Shown: positions 8,809 to 18,520, counted from the stretch's first letter. The stretch: DNA of 64,000 nucleotides from Halopseudomonas nanhaiensis (GCF_020025155.1 NZ_CP073751.1:806001-870000), one strand, 5' to 3'. A program made the numbers and translations. Notes: a model not told the origin generated them from the sequence alone.

Positions 8809-10515
8809 TTACAACAGCATCGTCCGTATATCCCCCAGTAGCTCCCCGAGCCGCCTGGTAAACTGCGCCGCCGCCGCGCCATTGATTGCACGGTGATCGT
8901 AGGACAGCGACAGAGGCAGCATCAGCCGAGGCTGGAATGTGCTGCCATCCCAGACCGGCTGCATGCTTGCCCGGCTGACCCCGAGAATGGCCACTTCCGG
9001 TGCGTTGACGATGGGCGTGAAGTAGGTCCCGCCGATATGTCCGAGGCTGGAAATCGTGAAGCAGGCGCCCTGCATCGCATCACTACCGAGCTTCTTGTTG
9101 CGCGCCCTGTCGGCCAACTCCGCGGCCTCGCCAGCGAGTTGCAGCAGGCTTTTCTTGTCCACATCGCGGATCACCGGTACCAGCAACCCGTCCGGTGTGT
9201 CGACGGCAAAACCGATATGCACATACTGCTTGTGCACCAGCTGCTTGCCATTGGCCGCCAGTGAGACATTGAAGTGCGGCTGCTCGCGCAACAGGTGCGC
9301 GCAGGCCTTGAGCAGAAACGGCAGCACGGTGAGCTTGACGCCTGCCTTTTCGGCGGCGGCCTTCTGTTCCTTGCGAAACGCCTCCAATTCACCGATGTCG
9401 GCCAGATCGAACTGCGTCACATGCGGTACGTTCAGCCAGCTGCGATGGATGTTCACCGCGCCGGCCTGCTGCAGGCGCGTCATGTCACGGACCTCCACCT
9501 CACCAAAGCGGCTGAAGTCGATCTCGGGAACCGGCGGAATACCGCCGCCTCCCGGCGCAGCAGCTTGCGGCCCACTGCCTTTCAGTGTCTCCTTGACGAA
9601 GTTCTGCACGTCTTCCTTGAGGATGCGGTCCTTCGGCCCGCTAGGCGGTACCTGTGCGAGATCGACGCCGAACTCCCGCGCCAGTTGACGTGTCGCCGGG
9701 CCGGCATGAACCTTCTTGCCGTCGCGACTGGGGCCGCCAACCGGTGGGGGTTCGGGGCGCTCGGTGCTGGCCTCGCTGCCCTTGTCAGCATAGCCAGGGG
9801 CCGCGCCGGCGGGCTTGTCGTCGGGCTTCGCCACCGCTGGCTTGTCTGCCGAGCCGCTTGATCCAGCCCCTTCACCTTGCTTGGATGTGTTCTCTGACGG
9901 CTTCGATTCGCCATCGGCGGTCCGCAGGTGCATGATCAGATCGCCGGTTTTCACGTCCTGTTCGAGCTTGGCATCGACCGACTCGACCACGCCGTCGAAC
10001 GGCGCGGGGATTTCCATGCTGGCCTTGTCGGATTCCAGTACCAGCAAGGATTGCTCTTTCTCGACGCTATCGCCCGGCTTGACCAGTATCTCGATAATCT
10101 TTGCTGCGTTCTCGCCAATATCGGGAATCTTCACCTCCCTGATGGCGGACGAGTCGGCTTCGGTTACAGTCTCGGCGGGAGACGGCTTGCTCTCGGCATC
10201 ATCTGCCACCGCTTCTTCCGCTTCGTCGACGGGTTTGTCGTCGCCGCCGCTCGCAGCGTCTTCGCCCTCCGCTTGCTGCGCACTGTCGGCCGACTCCAGC
10301 TCGATCAGCTCCGCGCCTTCCTTCAGGGTGTCGCCGATCTTCACCTTGATCGACTTCACTACGCCGGCCTTCGGGCTGGGGATCTCCATGCTTGCCTTGT
10401 CAGACTCCACAACGACCAGACTCTGCTCCGGCTCGACCGTGTCGCCTTCCTTGATCAGAATCTCGATGACCTCACCTTCACCGCCGATGTCCGGTACCTT
10501 GATCAGTTCGCTCAT
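8809..10515 (-). CDS. aceF: AceF, pyruvate dehydrogenase E2 (dihydrolipoamide acetyltransferase)
   Basis: E2 core of the pyruvate dehydrogenase complex; transfers acetyl groups from lipoamide to CoA. The 568 residues contain two lipoyl domains, each with the lipoylated Lys in ESDKASMEIP (near residues 41 and 160). Ala/Pro/Glu-rich flexible linkers follow, then a peripheral subunit-binding domain (AGPATRQLAREFGVDL) and the acyltransferase domain ending DHRAINGAAAAQF. The family's usual HRxxDG is HRxxNG here, as I recall for Azotobacter and Pseudomonas E2p. The gene starts 10 bases after the aceE stop with a strong GGAG site, so the two form one operon. Confidence 0.97.
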   Translation of the reverse strand: MSELIKVPDIGGEGEVIEILIKEGDTVEPEQSLVVVESDKASMEIPSPKAGVVKSIKVKIGDTLKEGAELIELESADSAQQAEGEDAASGGDDKPVDEAEEAVADDAESKPSPAETVTEADSSAIREVKIPDIGENAAKIIEILVKPGDSVEKEQSLLVLESDKASMEIPAPFDGVVESVDAKLEQDVKTGDLIMHLRTADGESKPSENTSKQGEGAGSSGSADKPAVAKPDDKPAGAAPGYADKGSEASTERPEPPPVGGPSRDGKKVHAGPATRQLAREFGVDLAQVPPSGPKDRILKEDVQNFVKETLKGSGPQAAAPGGGGIPPVPEIDFSRFGEVEVRDMTRLQQAGAVNIHRSWLNVPHVTQFDLADIGELEAFRKEQKAAAEKAGVKLTVLPFLLKACAHLLREQPHFNVSLAANGKQLVHKQYVHIGFAVDTPDGLLVPVIRDVDKKSLLQLAGEAAELADRARNKKLGSDAMQGACFTISSLGHIGGTYFTPIVNAPEVAILGVSRASMQPVWDGSTFQPRLMLPLSLSYDHRAINGAAAAQFTRRLGELLGDIRTMLL

Positions 10516-10525
10516 ACCGTACTCC

Positions 10526-13183
10526 TCAGCAATCGGTGGGGATGGTCTTGTCCGGATCGATACCGAACGCTTCGATTGCCTCGGTCAGTACCGTGGCTTC
10601 CAGTTCACCCTGTTCCACGAGCGCCGCCAGGGCGGTATAGGCGATCCAGCAGCGATCCACCTCGAAGAAGTGGCGTAGCTTGCGCCGACTGTCGCTTCGC
10701 CCGAAGCCGTCGGTGCCCAGCACCTTGTAGGTCGCCGGGACCCACTGACGAATCTGATCGGCGTAGAGCTTCATGTAGTCGGTAGCGGCGATCACCGGGC
10801 CGGTGCGGCCGTCGAGCAACTCCTGCACAAACGTCTTCTTCGGCTGCGCGCCCGGACGCAGCCGGTTGTGCCGCTCGACTGCCAGGCCGTCGCGGCGCAG
10901 CTCGTTGAAGCTGGTCACGCTCCAGATGTCGGCCGTCACGCCGAAGCGCTCCTCGAGCATTTTCGACGCCTCGATGACCTCGCGCAGGATGGTGCCGCTA
11001 CCGAGCAGCTGCACGTGATGCTCGGCCGGTTTGTCGCAGTCGCGCAGGATGTACATGCCCCGCATGATGCACTCGCGAATTTTCTCTCCGGCGGGAATCG
11101 CAGGCTGCTGGTAGGACTCGTTCATCACCGTCAGGTAATAAAAGACGTTTTCCTGCTCTTCCATCATCCTCCGCGCGCCTTCCTGAATGATGACGGCCAG
11201 CTCGTAGGCATAGGCGGGGTCGTAGCTGCGGCAGTTGGGTACGGTCGAGGCGAGGATGTGGCTGTGGCCATCCTGATGTTGCAGGCCTTCGCCGTTGAGC
11301 GTGGTGCGCCCTGCGGTGCCGCCGATCAGAAAACCCTTGGTGCGGCTGTCGCCGGCAGCCCAGGCCAGGTCACCAATGCGCTGGAAGCCGAACATTGAAT
11401 AAAAGATGTAGAAAGGCAGCATCGGCTGGTTGTGCGTGCTGTAGGAGGTACCAGCAGCGATCCAGCTGGACATGGCGCCGGCCTCGGTAATGCCTTCCTC
11501 GAGAATCTGGCCCTTCTTGTCTTCCCGGTAGAACATGACCTGATTCTTGTCGACCGGCTCGTAGAGCTGGCCGACCGACGAATAGATGCCCAGCTGACGG
11601 AACATGCCCTCCATGCCGAAGGTACGGGCTTCGTCAGGCACGATAGGCACCACGCGTGGGCCAAGCTCCTTGTCCTTGACCAACTGCGAGAGAATCCGCA
11701 CGAACGCCATGGTGGTGGATATCTCGCGGTCACCGCTGCCATCGAGGATGGTCTTGAGCGTCTCCAGCGGCGGCACCGGCACCCGGAAGCTGTCCTTGCG
11801 CCGCTGCGGCATGTAGCCGCCGAGCGCCTCGCGCCGCGAGTGCAGGTACTTGTATTCCGCGCTGCCTTCCTCAGGCTTGTAGAACGGCAGTTTGTCCAGA
11901 TCCTCGTCGTTGATGGGGATGTTGAAGCGGTCGCGGAATTTCTTCAGGCTGTCTACATCGACCTTCTTGGTGTTGTGAGCGGTGTTCTGCGCTTCGCCTG
12001 CGCCGGTGCCGTATCCCTTGATGGTCTTGGCCAGAATGACGGTAGGCTGACCGGTGTGATTGACCGCCTCATGGTACGCGGCGTAGACCTTGTACGGGTC
12101 ATGACCGCCGCGGTTGAGCTTCCAGATTTCATCGTCCGACAGGTCGGCGACCATCTCCTGCAGCTCGGGCCTCGTGCCGAAGAAGTGTTCACGCACGTAG
12201 GCGCCGCTGTTGGCCTTGTAGTTCTGGTAGTCGCCGTCGACCACCTCTTCCATCCGCTGCTGCAGCAGGCCGTTGTCGTCCTTGGCGAACAGCGGATCCC
12301 ACAGGCGGCCCCAGATCACCTTGATGACATTCCAGCCGGAGCCCTTGAAACCGCCTTCCAGCTCCTGAATGATCTTGCCGTTGCCGCGTACCGGGCCGTC
12401 CAGGCGCTGCAGATTGCAGTTGACCACGAAGATCAGATTGTCGAGCTTTTCTCGTCCCGCCAGCGACAGGGCGCCAAGTGATTCGGGTTCATCCGTTTCA
12501 CCGTCGCCGAGGAAACACCAGACCTTCTGTTTGCCCGGCTCGATGAAGCCGCGGTGCTCCAGATATTTCATGAAGCGCGCCTGGTAGATCGCCTGAATCG
12601 GACCGAGACCCATCGACACGGTGGGGAACTGCCAGAAGTCCGGCATCAACCAGGGGTGCGGGTAGGACGACAACCCCTCGCCGTCGACCTCCTGGCGGAA
12701 GTTGTCCAGCTGATCCTCGCTGATGCGTCCCTCCATGAAGGCCCGCGCATATACGCCAGGTGACGCATGGCCCTGGAAATACACCAGATCGCCGCCGTGT
12801 TCCTCGGTTGGCGCCTTGAAGAAGTAGTTGAAGCCTATGTCGTACAAGGTGGCGCTCGATGCAAACGTCGAGATATGCCCGCCCAGGTCCGGATCCTGCA
12901 GATTGGCCCGCATGACCATCGCCAGCGCATTCCAGCGAACCAGCGAGCGGATGCGTCGTTCCATGAACAGGTCACCGGGCATGCGCGCCTCATCGGTGAC
13001 CGGAATGGTATTGCGGTAGGGGGTATTGATGGCATAGGGAAGCGGCGTGCCGCTGCGGCTGGCCAGTTCACCCAGGCGGGTCATCAGGTAGTGCGCGCGG
13101 TCTTCGCCTTCGTTGTCGAGCACCGATTCCAGTGCGTCCAGCCATTCCTGCGTTTCCTGCGGATCCAGATCGTCTTGCTTCAT
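10526..13183 (-). CDS. aceE: AceE, pyruvate dehydrogenase E1 (homodimeric type)
   Basis: Thiamine-diphosphate-dependent E1 that decarboxylates pyruvate and acetylates E2. The 885 residues match the homodimeric alpha2-type E1p of gammaproteobacteria (887 in E. coli). The ThDP-binding motif is present as GDGETDEPES followed about 25 residues later by NCN, and the C-terminal domain has the conserved GTDGFGRSD. I chose the ATG at 13183, giving MKQDDLDPQETQEW, with GGAG 10 bases upstream; an in-frame start at 13282 would run into the operator region. It is the first gene of aceEF, with twin palindromes 80-150 bases upstream. Confidence 0.97.
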   Translation of the reverse strand: MKQDDLDPQETQEWLDALESVLDNEGEDRAHYLMTRLGELASRSGTPLPYAINTPYRNTIPVTDEARMPGDLFMERRIRSLVRWNALAMVMRANLQDPDLGGHISTFASSATLYDIGFNYFFKAPTEEHGGDLVYFQGHASPGVYARAFMEGRISEDQLDNFRQEVDGEGLSSYPHPWLMPDFWQFPTVSMGLGPIQAIYQARFMKYLEHRGFIEPGKQKVWCFLGDGETDEPESLGALSLAGREKLDNLIFVVNCNLQRLDGPVRGNGKIIQELEGGFKGSGWNVIKVIWGRLWDPLFAKDDNGLLQQRMEEVVDGDYQNYKANSGAYVREHFFGTRPELQEMVADLSDDEIWKLNRGGHDPYKVYAAYHEAVNHTGQPTVILAKTIKGYGTGAGEAQNTAHNTKKVDVDSLKKFRDRFNIPINDEDLDKLPFYKPEEGSAEYKYLHSRREALGGYMPQRRKDSFRVPVPPLETLKTILDGSGDREISTTMAFVRILSQLVKDKELGPRVVPIVPDEARTFGMEGMFRQLGIYSSVGQLYEPVDKNQVMFYREDKKGQILEEGITEAGAMSSWIAAGTSYSTHNQPMLPFYIFYSMFGFQRIGDLAWAAGDSRTKGFLIGGTAGRTTLNGEGLQHQDGHSHILASTVPNCRSYDPAYAYELAVIIQEGARRMMEEQENVFYYLTVMNESYQQPAIPAGEKIRECIMRGMYILRDCDKPAEHHVQLLGSGTILREVIEASKMLEERFGVTADIWSVTSFNELRRDGLAVERHNRLRPGAQPKKTFVQELLDGRTGPVIAATDYMKLYADQIRQWVPATYKVLGTDGFGRSDSRRKLRHFFEVDRCWIAYTALAALVEQGELEATVLTEAIEAFGIDPDKTIPTDC

Positions 13184-13264
13184 CGTTTGAGGTCTCCAGA
13201 CCTTGTGGGTCTTGACCGCAGCTCGGCGCGATACAGCCGCAGCCACGGCAGGTGTGCATGATCC

Positions 13265-13279
13265 TGTAGTTCTACTACA
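13265..13279. promoter_or_regulatory. palindromic operator, aceE-proximal copy
   Basis: Perfect 15-bp palindrome TGTAGT-TCT-ACTACA between the divergent aceE and glnE. The TNGT-N3-ACNA core fits operators of FadR-subfamily GntR regulators such as PdhR. A pyruvate-responsive repressor of aceEF is the natural candidate; this is inferred. Confidence 0.7.
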
Positions 13280-13316
13280 CAAAGCTCCCTGATCGCCACC
13301 CTTGACAGGTGTTTTA

Positions 13317-13331
13317 TGTAGTAAAACTACA
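13317..13331. promoter_or_regulatory. palindromic operator, aceE-distal copy
   Basis: Second perfect palindrome with the same arms, TGTAGT-AAA-ACTACA. Its centre is 52 bp (about five helical turns) from the other copy, so two dimers would sit on the same DNA face. Only the 3-bp centre differs between copies. Confidence 0.7.
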
Positions 13332-13419
13332 AGACTCGTTCGTGAACATTGCTTGTTGATCTTTTATGCCCGGTGCGAGCGTGGCAAGCTGCCCCGATAA
13401 GTAAACCAAAGGATAGACC

Positions 13420-16347
13420 ATGCCCACTCAGCTGCCCCTGCCCACCGCTCTCGTTCCGCTGGTCGATCATCACGTCGCTCAATGGCGAGCCGCTGCCGAG
13501 CAGGCAGGCTCTGAGCTCAGCCTGTCCGAATGCGATGACCGATTGATGGCGGAGCTGCGGCTGGTGCTCGCTGGCAGCGACTATGTGGCTGAGCAGTTGC
13601 GGCGTAATCCGGGCCTGTTGCAGGCGATGCGAGAACGTGGCGATCTGCAGCGGGTGTTTGAGCCCGGCGAGCTTGCGCTGCGTCTTGCTGAAACGCTGGC
13701 GGATATCAGCTCGGAGGACGAGCTGGGCAGGGCGCTACGCCAGTTTCGTCAGTATCATCAGGTGCGCATCATTTGGCGCGACCTGTTGCGCCAGGCGTCG
13801 ACCATGCAGACCACGCGCGATCTGTCGGACATGGCCGACGCCTGTATCGACCAGGCCTACCGCTGGCTGTATCGCCAGGGCTGCGTGTCCATGGGGACGC
13901 CCACCGGTCATGGCGGTGCGGCTCAGCAGATGGTGGTACTGGGCATGGGCAAGCTCGGCGCCCAGGAGTTGAATCTCTCCTCGGACATCGATCTGATCTT
14001 CGCCTACCCCGAAGGTGGTGAGACCCAGGGCGGGCGGCGCAGCCTGTCGAATCAGGAGTTCTTCATCCGGGTGGGTCAGAAGCTGATCAAGGCGCTGGAC
14101 GCGCCAACCGTGGACGGCTTCGTGTTTCGAGTGGATATGCGCTTGCGCCCCTACGGCGACAGCGGCGCCCTGGTTTTCAGCTTCGATGCGCTGGAGCAGT
14201 ACTACCAGGACCAGGGTCGAGACTGGGAGCGCTATGCGATGATCAAGGCGCGGGTGGTAGCGGGTGATCAGGAAGCCGGGGCCGAGTTGCTTTCCATGCT
14301 CAAGCCGTTCGTTTACCGCCGCTATCTGGACTTCGCCGCCATCGAGGCGCTGCGCAGCCTCAAGCTGATGATCAAGCGCGAGGTGCAGCGCAAGGGGTTG
14401 CAGGACAACGTCAAGCTTGGCTCGGGTGGCATTCGCGAGATTGAATTCATCGGCCAGGCTTTTCAGCTGATCCATGGCGGGCGCGATCGCAGCCTGCAGC
14501 AGCGGCCGATCCTCCCGGTGCTGGACATGCTCGCGGCGCACAGTTACCTGCCTGACGAAGCAGTCGATCAACTCAAGGGTGCGTATCTCTTCCTGCGTGA
14601 TACCGAGCATGCGCTGCAGGCCATCGACGACCGGCAGACGCAGATGCTGCCGACCGATGCGCAGACCCGGACGCGGGTCGCGCACGTGCTCGGATTCGAG
14701 GGCTGGCAGGCCTTTCGCGAAACGCTCGAGACCCATCGCGGCCATGTTGCCCGCCATTTCGCCGGTGTCATCGCCGACCCGGATGAAGAGGAGGGCGACG
14801 ACGCAGTCCCGTTCGATGAGTGGCTGCCGCTCTGGGAGGGGACCATCGATGCCGATCAGGCGCTCGAGCAGCTGCGCGAGGCGGGCTTTGCGCAGCCGGA
14901 CGAGGCCTGGCGGCAGCTGGGCGGGCTGCTCGCCTCACCGCAGGTCAAGGCGATGCAGCGGATGGGTCGCGAGCGCCTGGATGTCTTCATGCCGCGGCTG
15001 CTGGGGCTGGCCAGCGAACAGTCCGATCCGGATCTTGCGCTGGACCGCGTGCTGCCGCTGGTGGAAGCCGTCGCGCGGCGCTCGGCCTATCTGCTGTTGC
15101 TTAACGAAAACCCCGGTGCCCTGCGCGAGCTGCTGACGCTGTGCTGCGCCAGTCCCTGGATCGCCGAGCAGATTACCCGTTATCCGGTCGTGCTCGACGA
15201 GTTGCTCAATGCCGGCCGGCTGTATCGCCCGCCGGAGACTGACGAGCTGGTGGATGAATTGCGCCAACAGCTCATGCGCATTCCGGAGGATGATCTCGAG
15301 CAGCAGATGGAAGCGCTGCGCTATTTCCGGCGCGCTCACGTGCTGCGTGTCGCTGCCTCGGAAATTGCCGGCTCGCTGCCCTTGATGAAGGTCAGTGACT
15401 ACCTGACCTGGATGGCCGAGGCCATTTTGCAGCAGGTGCTGCAACTGGCCTGGCGGGAGATGACGCAGCGTCACGGGTTGCCGCGCCGGGTGGACGGCTC
15501 GACATGTGATCTCGACTTCGTCGTCGTGGGCTACGGCAAGGTGGGCGGGATCGAACTGGGACACGGATCGGATCTGGATCTGGTATTCATACATGACGGC
15601 GATCCGGATGCGGAGACCGATGGTGCGAGGCCCATCGAGGGGAGCAAGTTCTACACCCGACTCGGCCAGCGGATCATCCATATTCTCAACACCCAGACCA
15701 CTTCCGGCGCGCTCTATGACGTCGATATGCGGCTTCGGCCGTCCGGTGAGTCGGGCCTGCTGGTCAGCTCCCTGACCTCATTCGCTCGTTATCAACGCGA
15801 GGACGCCTGGACCTGGGAGCATCAGGCCCTGGTGCGCGCGAGGGTACTGGTCGGCTGCAAGCGGCTGGGTCATCGCTTCAACGAGCTGCGCGCAGAGGTG
15901 CTCGGCCGTGAGCGCGATGAGGCGACGCTGCGGCAGGAAGTGACCGCCATGCGTCAGAAAATGCGCGACAACCTCGCTACGCAATCAACCCAGGCCGGCT
16001 TCGCCGCGTCGGCATTCGAAGCCGATTCGCTGTTCGACCTCAAGCAGGACGCCGGAGGTATCGTCGATATCGAATTTATGGTGCAATATGCGGTTCTGGC
16101 TTGGTCGTGCCGGTACCCCGAATTACTGCGCTATACGGATAACATCAGAATTCTCGATGGGCTGCGTGACGCCGGATTGATCGCCGGTGAAGACGTTCAG
16201 CGATTGCAGGAGGCTTACAAGGCCTACCGCGCAGCAGCCCATCGCCTGGCATTGCAAAAGCAGCCGGGCAAGGTAAGCGGCGACCAGTTCCACGATTTCC
16301 GTCGCGGAGTCATCACGCTCTGGCAGCAATGGTTGCCGGAACAGTAA
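13420..16347 (+). CDS. glnE: GlnE, glutamine synthetase adenylyltransferase/adenylyl-removing enzyme
   Basis: Bifunctional enzyme that adds AMP to, or removes it from, glutamine synthetase in response to PII and glutamine. The 975 residues contain two nucleotidyltransferase modules. The N-terminal (deadenylylating) one has GMGKLGAQELNLSSDIDLIF near residues 168-187. The C-terminal (adenylylating) one has GYGKVGGIELGHGSDLDLVF near 704-723. Each has its GS/SSDxD metal-binding pair, and each is followed by a GlnD-like helical region. It is divergent from aceE and has no same-strand partner closer than ilvE, which begins 100 bases downstream. Confidence 0.96.
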   Translation: MPTQLPLPTALVPLVDHHVAQWRAAAEQAGSELSLSECDDRLMAELRLVLAGSDYVAEQLRRNPGLLQAMRERGDLQRVFEPGELALRLAETLADISSEDELGRALRQFRQYHQVRIIWRDLLRQASTMQTTRDLSDMADACIDQAYRWLYRQGCVSMGTPTGHGGAAQQMVVLGMGKLGAQELNLSSDIDLIFAYPEGGETQGGRRSLSNQEFFIRVGQKLIKALDAPTVDGFVFRVDMRLRPYGDSGALVFSFDALEQYYQDQGRDWERYAMIKARVVAGDQEAGAELLSMLKPFVYRRYLDFAAIEALRSLKLMIKREVQRKGLQDNVKLGSGGIREIEFIGQAFQLIHGGRDRSLQQRPILPVLDMLAAHSYLPDEAVDQLKGAYLFLRDTEHALQAIDDRQTQMLPTDAQTRTRVAHVLGFEGWQAFRETLETHRGHVARHFAGVIADPDEEEGDDAVPFDEWLPLWEGTIDADQALEQLREAGFAQPDEAWRQLGGLLASPQVKAMQRMGRERLDVFMPRLLGLASEQSDPDLALDRVLPLVEAVARRSAYLLLLNENPGALRELLTLCCASPWIAEQITRYPVVLDELLNAGRLYRPPETDELVDELRQQLMRIPEDDLEQQMEALRYFRRAHVLRVAASEIAGSLPLMKVSDYLTWMAEAILQQVLQLAWREMTQRHGLPRRVDGSTCDLDFVVVGYGKVGGIELGHGSDLDLVFIHDGDPDAETDGARPIEGSKFYTRLGQRIIHILNTQTTSGALYDVDMRLRPSGESGLLVSSLTSFARYQREDAWTWEHQALVRARVLVGCKRLGHRFNELRAEVLGRERDEATLRQEVTAMRQKMRDNLATQSTQAGFAASAFEADSLFDLKQDAGGIVDIEFMVQYAVLAWSCRYPELLRYTDNIRILDGLRDAGLIAGEDVQRLQEAYKAYRAAAHRLALQKQPGKVSGDQFHDFRRGVITLWQQWLPEQ

Positions 16348-16447
16348 GCGCCATGGCCCGAACCAGGCGCCATTGGCAAGCGGGACGCTCAAGCCGGGCA
16401 ACAAAGCTGGGGTCAATCACAAGATACGTTTAATGGAGCGGGCTGCT

Positions 16448-17371
16448 ATGTCGATGGCTGATCGTGATGGTGTTATCTGGTTCGATGGTGAAATGGTGCC
16501 GTGGCGTGAGGCCAATGTGCATGTTCTGACGCACACGCTGCACTATGGCATGGGCGTGTTCGAAGGCGTGCGTGCTTACAACACTCCGGATGGCACGGCG
16601 ATCTTCCGGCTCAAGGCGCACACCGATCGTCTGTTCGACTCCGCGAAGATCATGAACATGACCATCCCGTTCTCCAAGGAAGAGCTCAACGAAGCTCAGC
16701 GCGCAGCCGTCCGCGAGAACAATCTGAAAAGCGCCTACCTGCGGCCGATGGTGTTCTTCGGTTCCGAGGGCATGGGTCTGCGCGCGACCGGCCTCAAGGT
16801 GCACACTATCGTCGCTGCCTGGGACTGGGGCGCCTACATGGGCCAGGAAGCACTGGAAGTCGGCATCAAGGTCCGCACCAGCTCCTTCACGCGCCACCAC
16901 GTGAACATCTCCATGACCCGCGCCAAGGCCAACGGTCATTACATCAATTCGATGCTGGCCCTGCAGGAAGCGCTGAGCGCCGGTGCCGACGAAGCGCTGC
17001 TGCTCGACCCGGAAGGTTATGTTGCCGAGGGCTCGGGTGAGAACATCTTCATCATCAAGGATGGCGTGATCTACACCCCTGAGGTAACCGCCTGCCTCAA
17101 TGGCATCACCCGTAACACCATCCTGACACTGGCGCGTGAACATGGCCTGGAGCTGGTCGAGAAGCGCATCACCCGCGATGAAGTCTATATCGCTGACGAA
17201 GCCTTCTTTACTGGTACCGCTGCCGAGGTGACCCCGATTCAGGAGCTCGACGGGCGCAAGATCGGCGCTGGCCGCCGCGGTCCGATCACCGAGAAGCTGC
17301 AAAAGGCCTACTTCGATCTGGTCAGCGGTCAAACCCAGGCGCACGCCGAATGGCGCACGCTGGTCCGCTGA
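16448..17371 (+). CDS. ilvE: IlvE, branched-chain amino acid aminotransferase
   Basis: PLP-dependent class IV aminotransferase interconverting Leu, Ile and Val with their 2-oxo acids. The start MSMADRDGVIWFDGEMVPW gives 307 residues and fits Pseudomonas IlvE; an in-frame ATG at 16373 would add 25 unconserved residues. Conserved segments include THTLHYGMGVFEGVRAY, RHHVNISMTRAKANGHY (the PLP Lys lies in this region) and EGYVAEGSGENIFI (class IV signature), plus GTAAEVTPI. It precedes waaF in the same order as in P. aeruginosa, although its product has no LPS role. Confidence 0.96.
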   Translation: MSMADRDGVIWFDGEMVPWREANVHVLTHTLHYGMGVFEGVRAYNTPDGTAIFRLKAHTDRLFDSAKIMNMTIPFSKEELNEAQRAAVRENNLKSAYLRPMVFFGSEGMGLRATGLKVHTIVAAWDWGAYMGQEALEVGIKVRTSSFTRHHVNISMTRAKANGHYINSMLALQEALSAGADEALLLDPEGYVAEGSGENIFIIKDGVIYTPEVTACLNGITRNTILTLAREHGLELVEKRITRDEVYIADEAFFTGTAAEVTPIQELDGRKIGAGRRGPITEKLQKAYFDLVSGQTQAHAEWRTLVR

Positions 17372-17377
17372 GAGCGC

Positions 17378-17474
17378 CAAGCAGCCAGCGGCAAGCGGCA
17401 GGCTGTGAGCACGCGCTCGCCGCTCGCCGCTCGGCCCGGACCGCTTGCAGCTTGCAGCTCGGCGCTTGCAGCTC
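17378..17474. repeat. imperfect heptad repeats in opposite orientations before waaF
   Basis: The whole ilvE-waaF gap is built of degenerate 7-base units. About five units of the form CAAGCGG or CCAGCGG at 17378-17412 are followed by about eight units of the reverse-complement type (CGCTCGC, CGCTTGC, AGCTTGC, AGCTCGG) up to the waaF ATG. The two halves could fold on each other. There is no clear Shine-Dalgarno before waaF. Confidence 0.65.
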
Positions 17475-18518
17475 ATGAATATTCTGATTATCGGCCCCAG
17501 CTGGGTAGGCGACATGGTCATGGCGCAGACCCTGTTCGCCTGCCTGAAAGCGCGTCATGGTGACTGCACCATCGATGTGCTGGCGCCGGAATGGAGTCGG
17601 CCGATACTTGAGCGTATGCCGGAGGTTCATCGCGCCTTGAGCTTCCCCCTCGGACACGGGGCGCTGGAGATCGGTGAGCGCCGGCGTATCGGCAAAGGGC
17701 TGGCCGGGCTTTACGATCAGGCGATCGTGCTGCCCAATTCGCTCAAGTCTGCGCTGGTGCCGTTCTTTGCCGGCACGCCCAGGCGCACCGGCTGGCGTGG
17801 CGAGATGCGCTACGGCCTGCTCAACGATATCCGCGTGCTCGACAAACAGCGCTATCCGCTGATGATCGAGCGCTTCATGGCGCTTGCCTTCGAGCCTGAT
17901 CATTCCATTACTACGCCCTATCCAAAGCCCGCGCTGGCCATCGACCCGGCCAGCCGCGACGCAGCGCTTGCACGGTTCGGCCTCGAGCTGGATCGGCCGG
18001 TGCTGGCGCTGTGCCCCGGTGCGGAGTTTGGCGAGTCCAAGCGCTGGCCTGCCGACTATTACGCGCAGGTGGCCGATGACAAGATTCGCCTCGGCTGGCA
18101 GGTGTGGTTGTTCGGCTCGAAGAACGATCATCCCGTTGGCGAGCAGATTCGCGAGCGGCTGGTGCCGGGCCTGCGTGAAGAGTCGGTCAATCTGGCCGGC
18201 GAAACCACGTTGGCAGATGCCATTGATCTGCTCAGCTGCGCCAGTGCGGTAGTGAGCAATGACTCGGGGCTGATGCATGTTGCCGCTGCGCTGGATCGCC
18301 CCCTGGTGGCGGTCTACGGCTCCACGTCGCCAGGGTTCACCCCGCCACTGGCATCGCAGGTGGAGATCGTCAGGCTCGGCATCGAATGCAGTCCGTGCTT
18401 CGACCGAACCTGCCGCTACGGTCATTACAACTGCTTGCGCGATTTGAGTCCGCCGATGGTCATCGATGCGCTGGATCGGCTCGTCGGGACACCCCTCGCC
18501 GATCCGCAGGGACTCTGA
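17475..18518 (+). CDS. waaF: WaaF, ADP-heptose:LPS heptosyltransferase II
   Basis: GT9 enzyme adding the second L-glycero-D-manno-heptose to the LPS inner core at the inner membrane. The start MNILIIGPSWVGDMVMAQ carries the N-terminal GT9 phosphate-binding loop. ALCPGAEFGESKRWP and SNDSGLMHVAAAL (near residue 262) are the conserved ADP-heptose-binding motifs of heptosyltransferases. The length is 347 residues, normal for the family. It starts directly after the heptad repeats, with no strong ribosome site, and ends two bases before waaC. Confidence 0.95.
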   Translation: MNILIIGPSWVGDMVMAQTLFACLKARHGDCTIDVLAPEWSRPILERMPEVHRALSFPLGHGALEIGERRRIGKGLAGLYDQAIVLPNSLKSALVPFFAGTPRRTGWRGEMRYGLLNDIRVLDKQRYPLMIERFMALAFEPDHSITTPYPKPALAIDPASRDAALARFGLELDRPVLALCPGAEFGESKRWPADYYAQVADDKIRLGWQVWLFGSKNDHPVGEQIRERLVPGLREESVNLAGETTLADAIDLLSCASAVVSNDSGLMHVAAALDRPLVAVYGSTSPGFTPPLASQVEIVRLGIECSPCFDRTCRYGHYNCLRDLSPPMVIDALDRLVGTPLADPQGL

Positions 18519-18520
18519 GC

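Noticed and set aside
8553-8891. Short repetitive open frames within the clpB-aceF gap
   Set aside because: They arise from the REP units read in several frames; repeats of the same peptide follow the DNA repeats.
10126-10140. Frameshift or loss of a lipoyl domain in aceF
   Set aside because: Two lipoyl domains is the expected number for pseudomonads; the frame is continuous.
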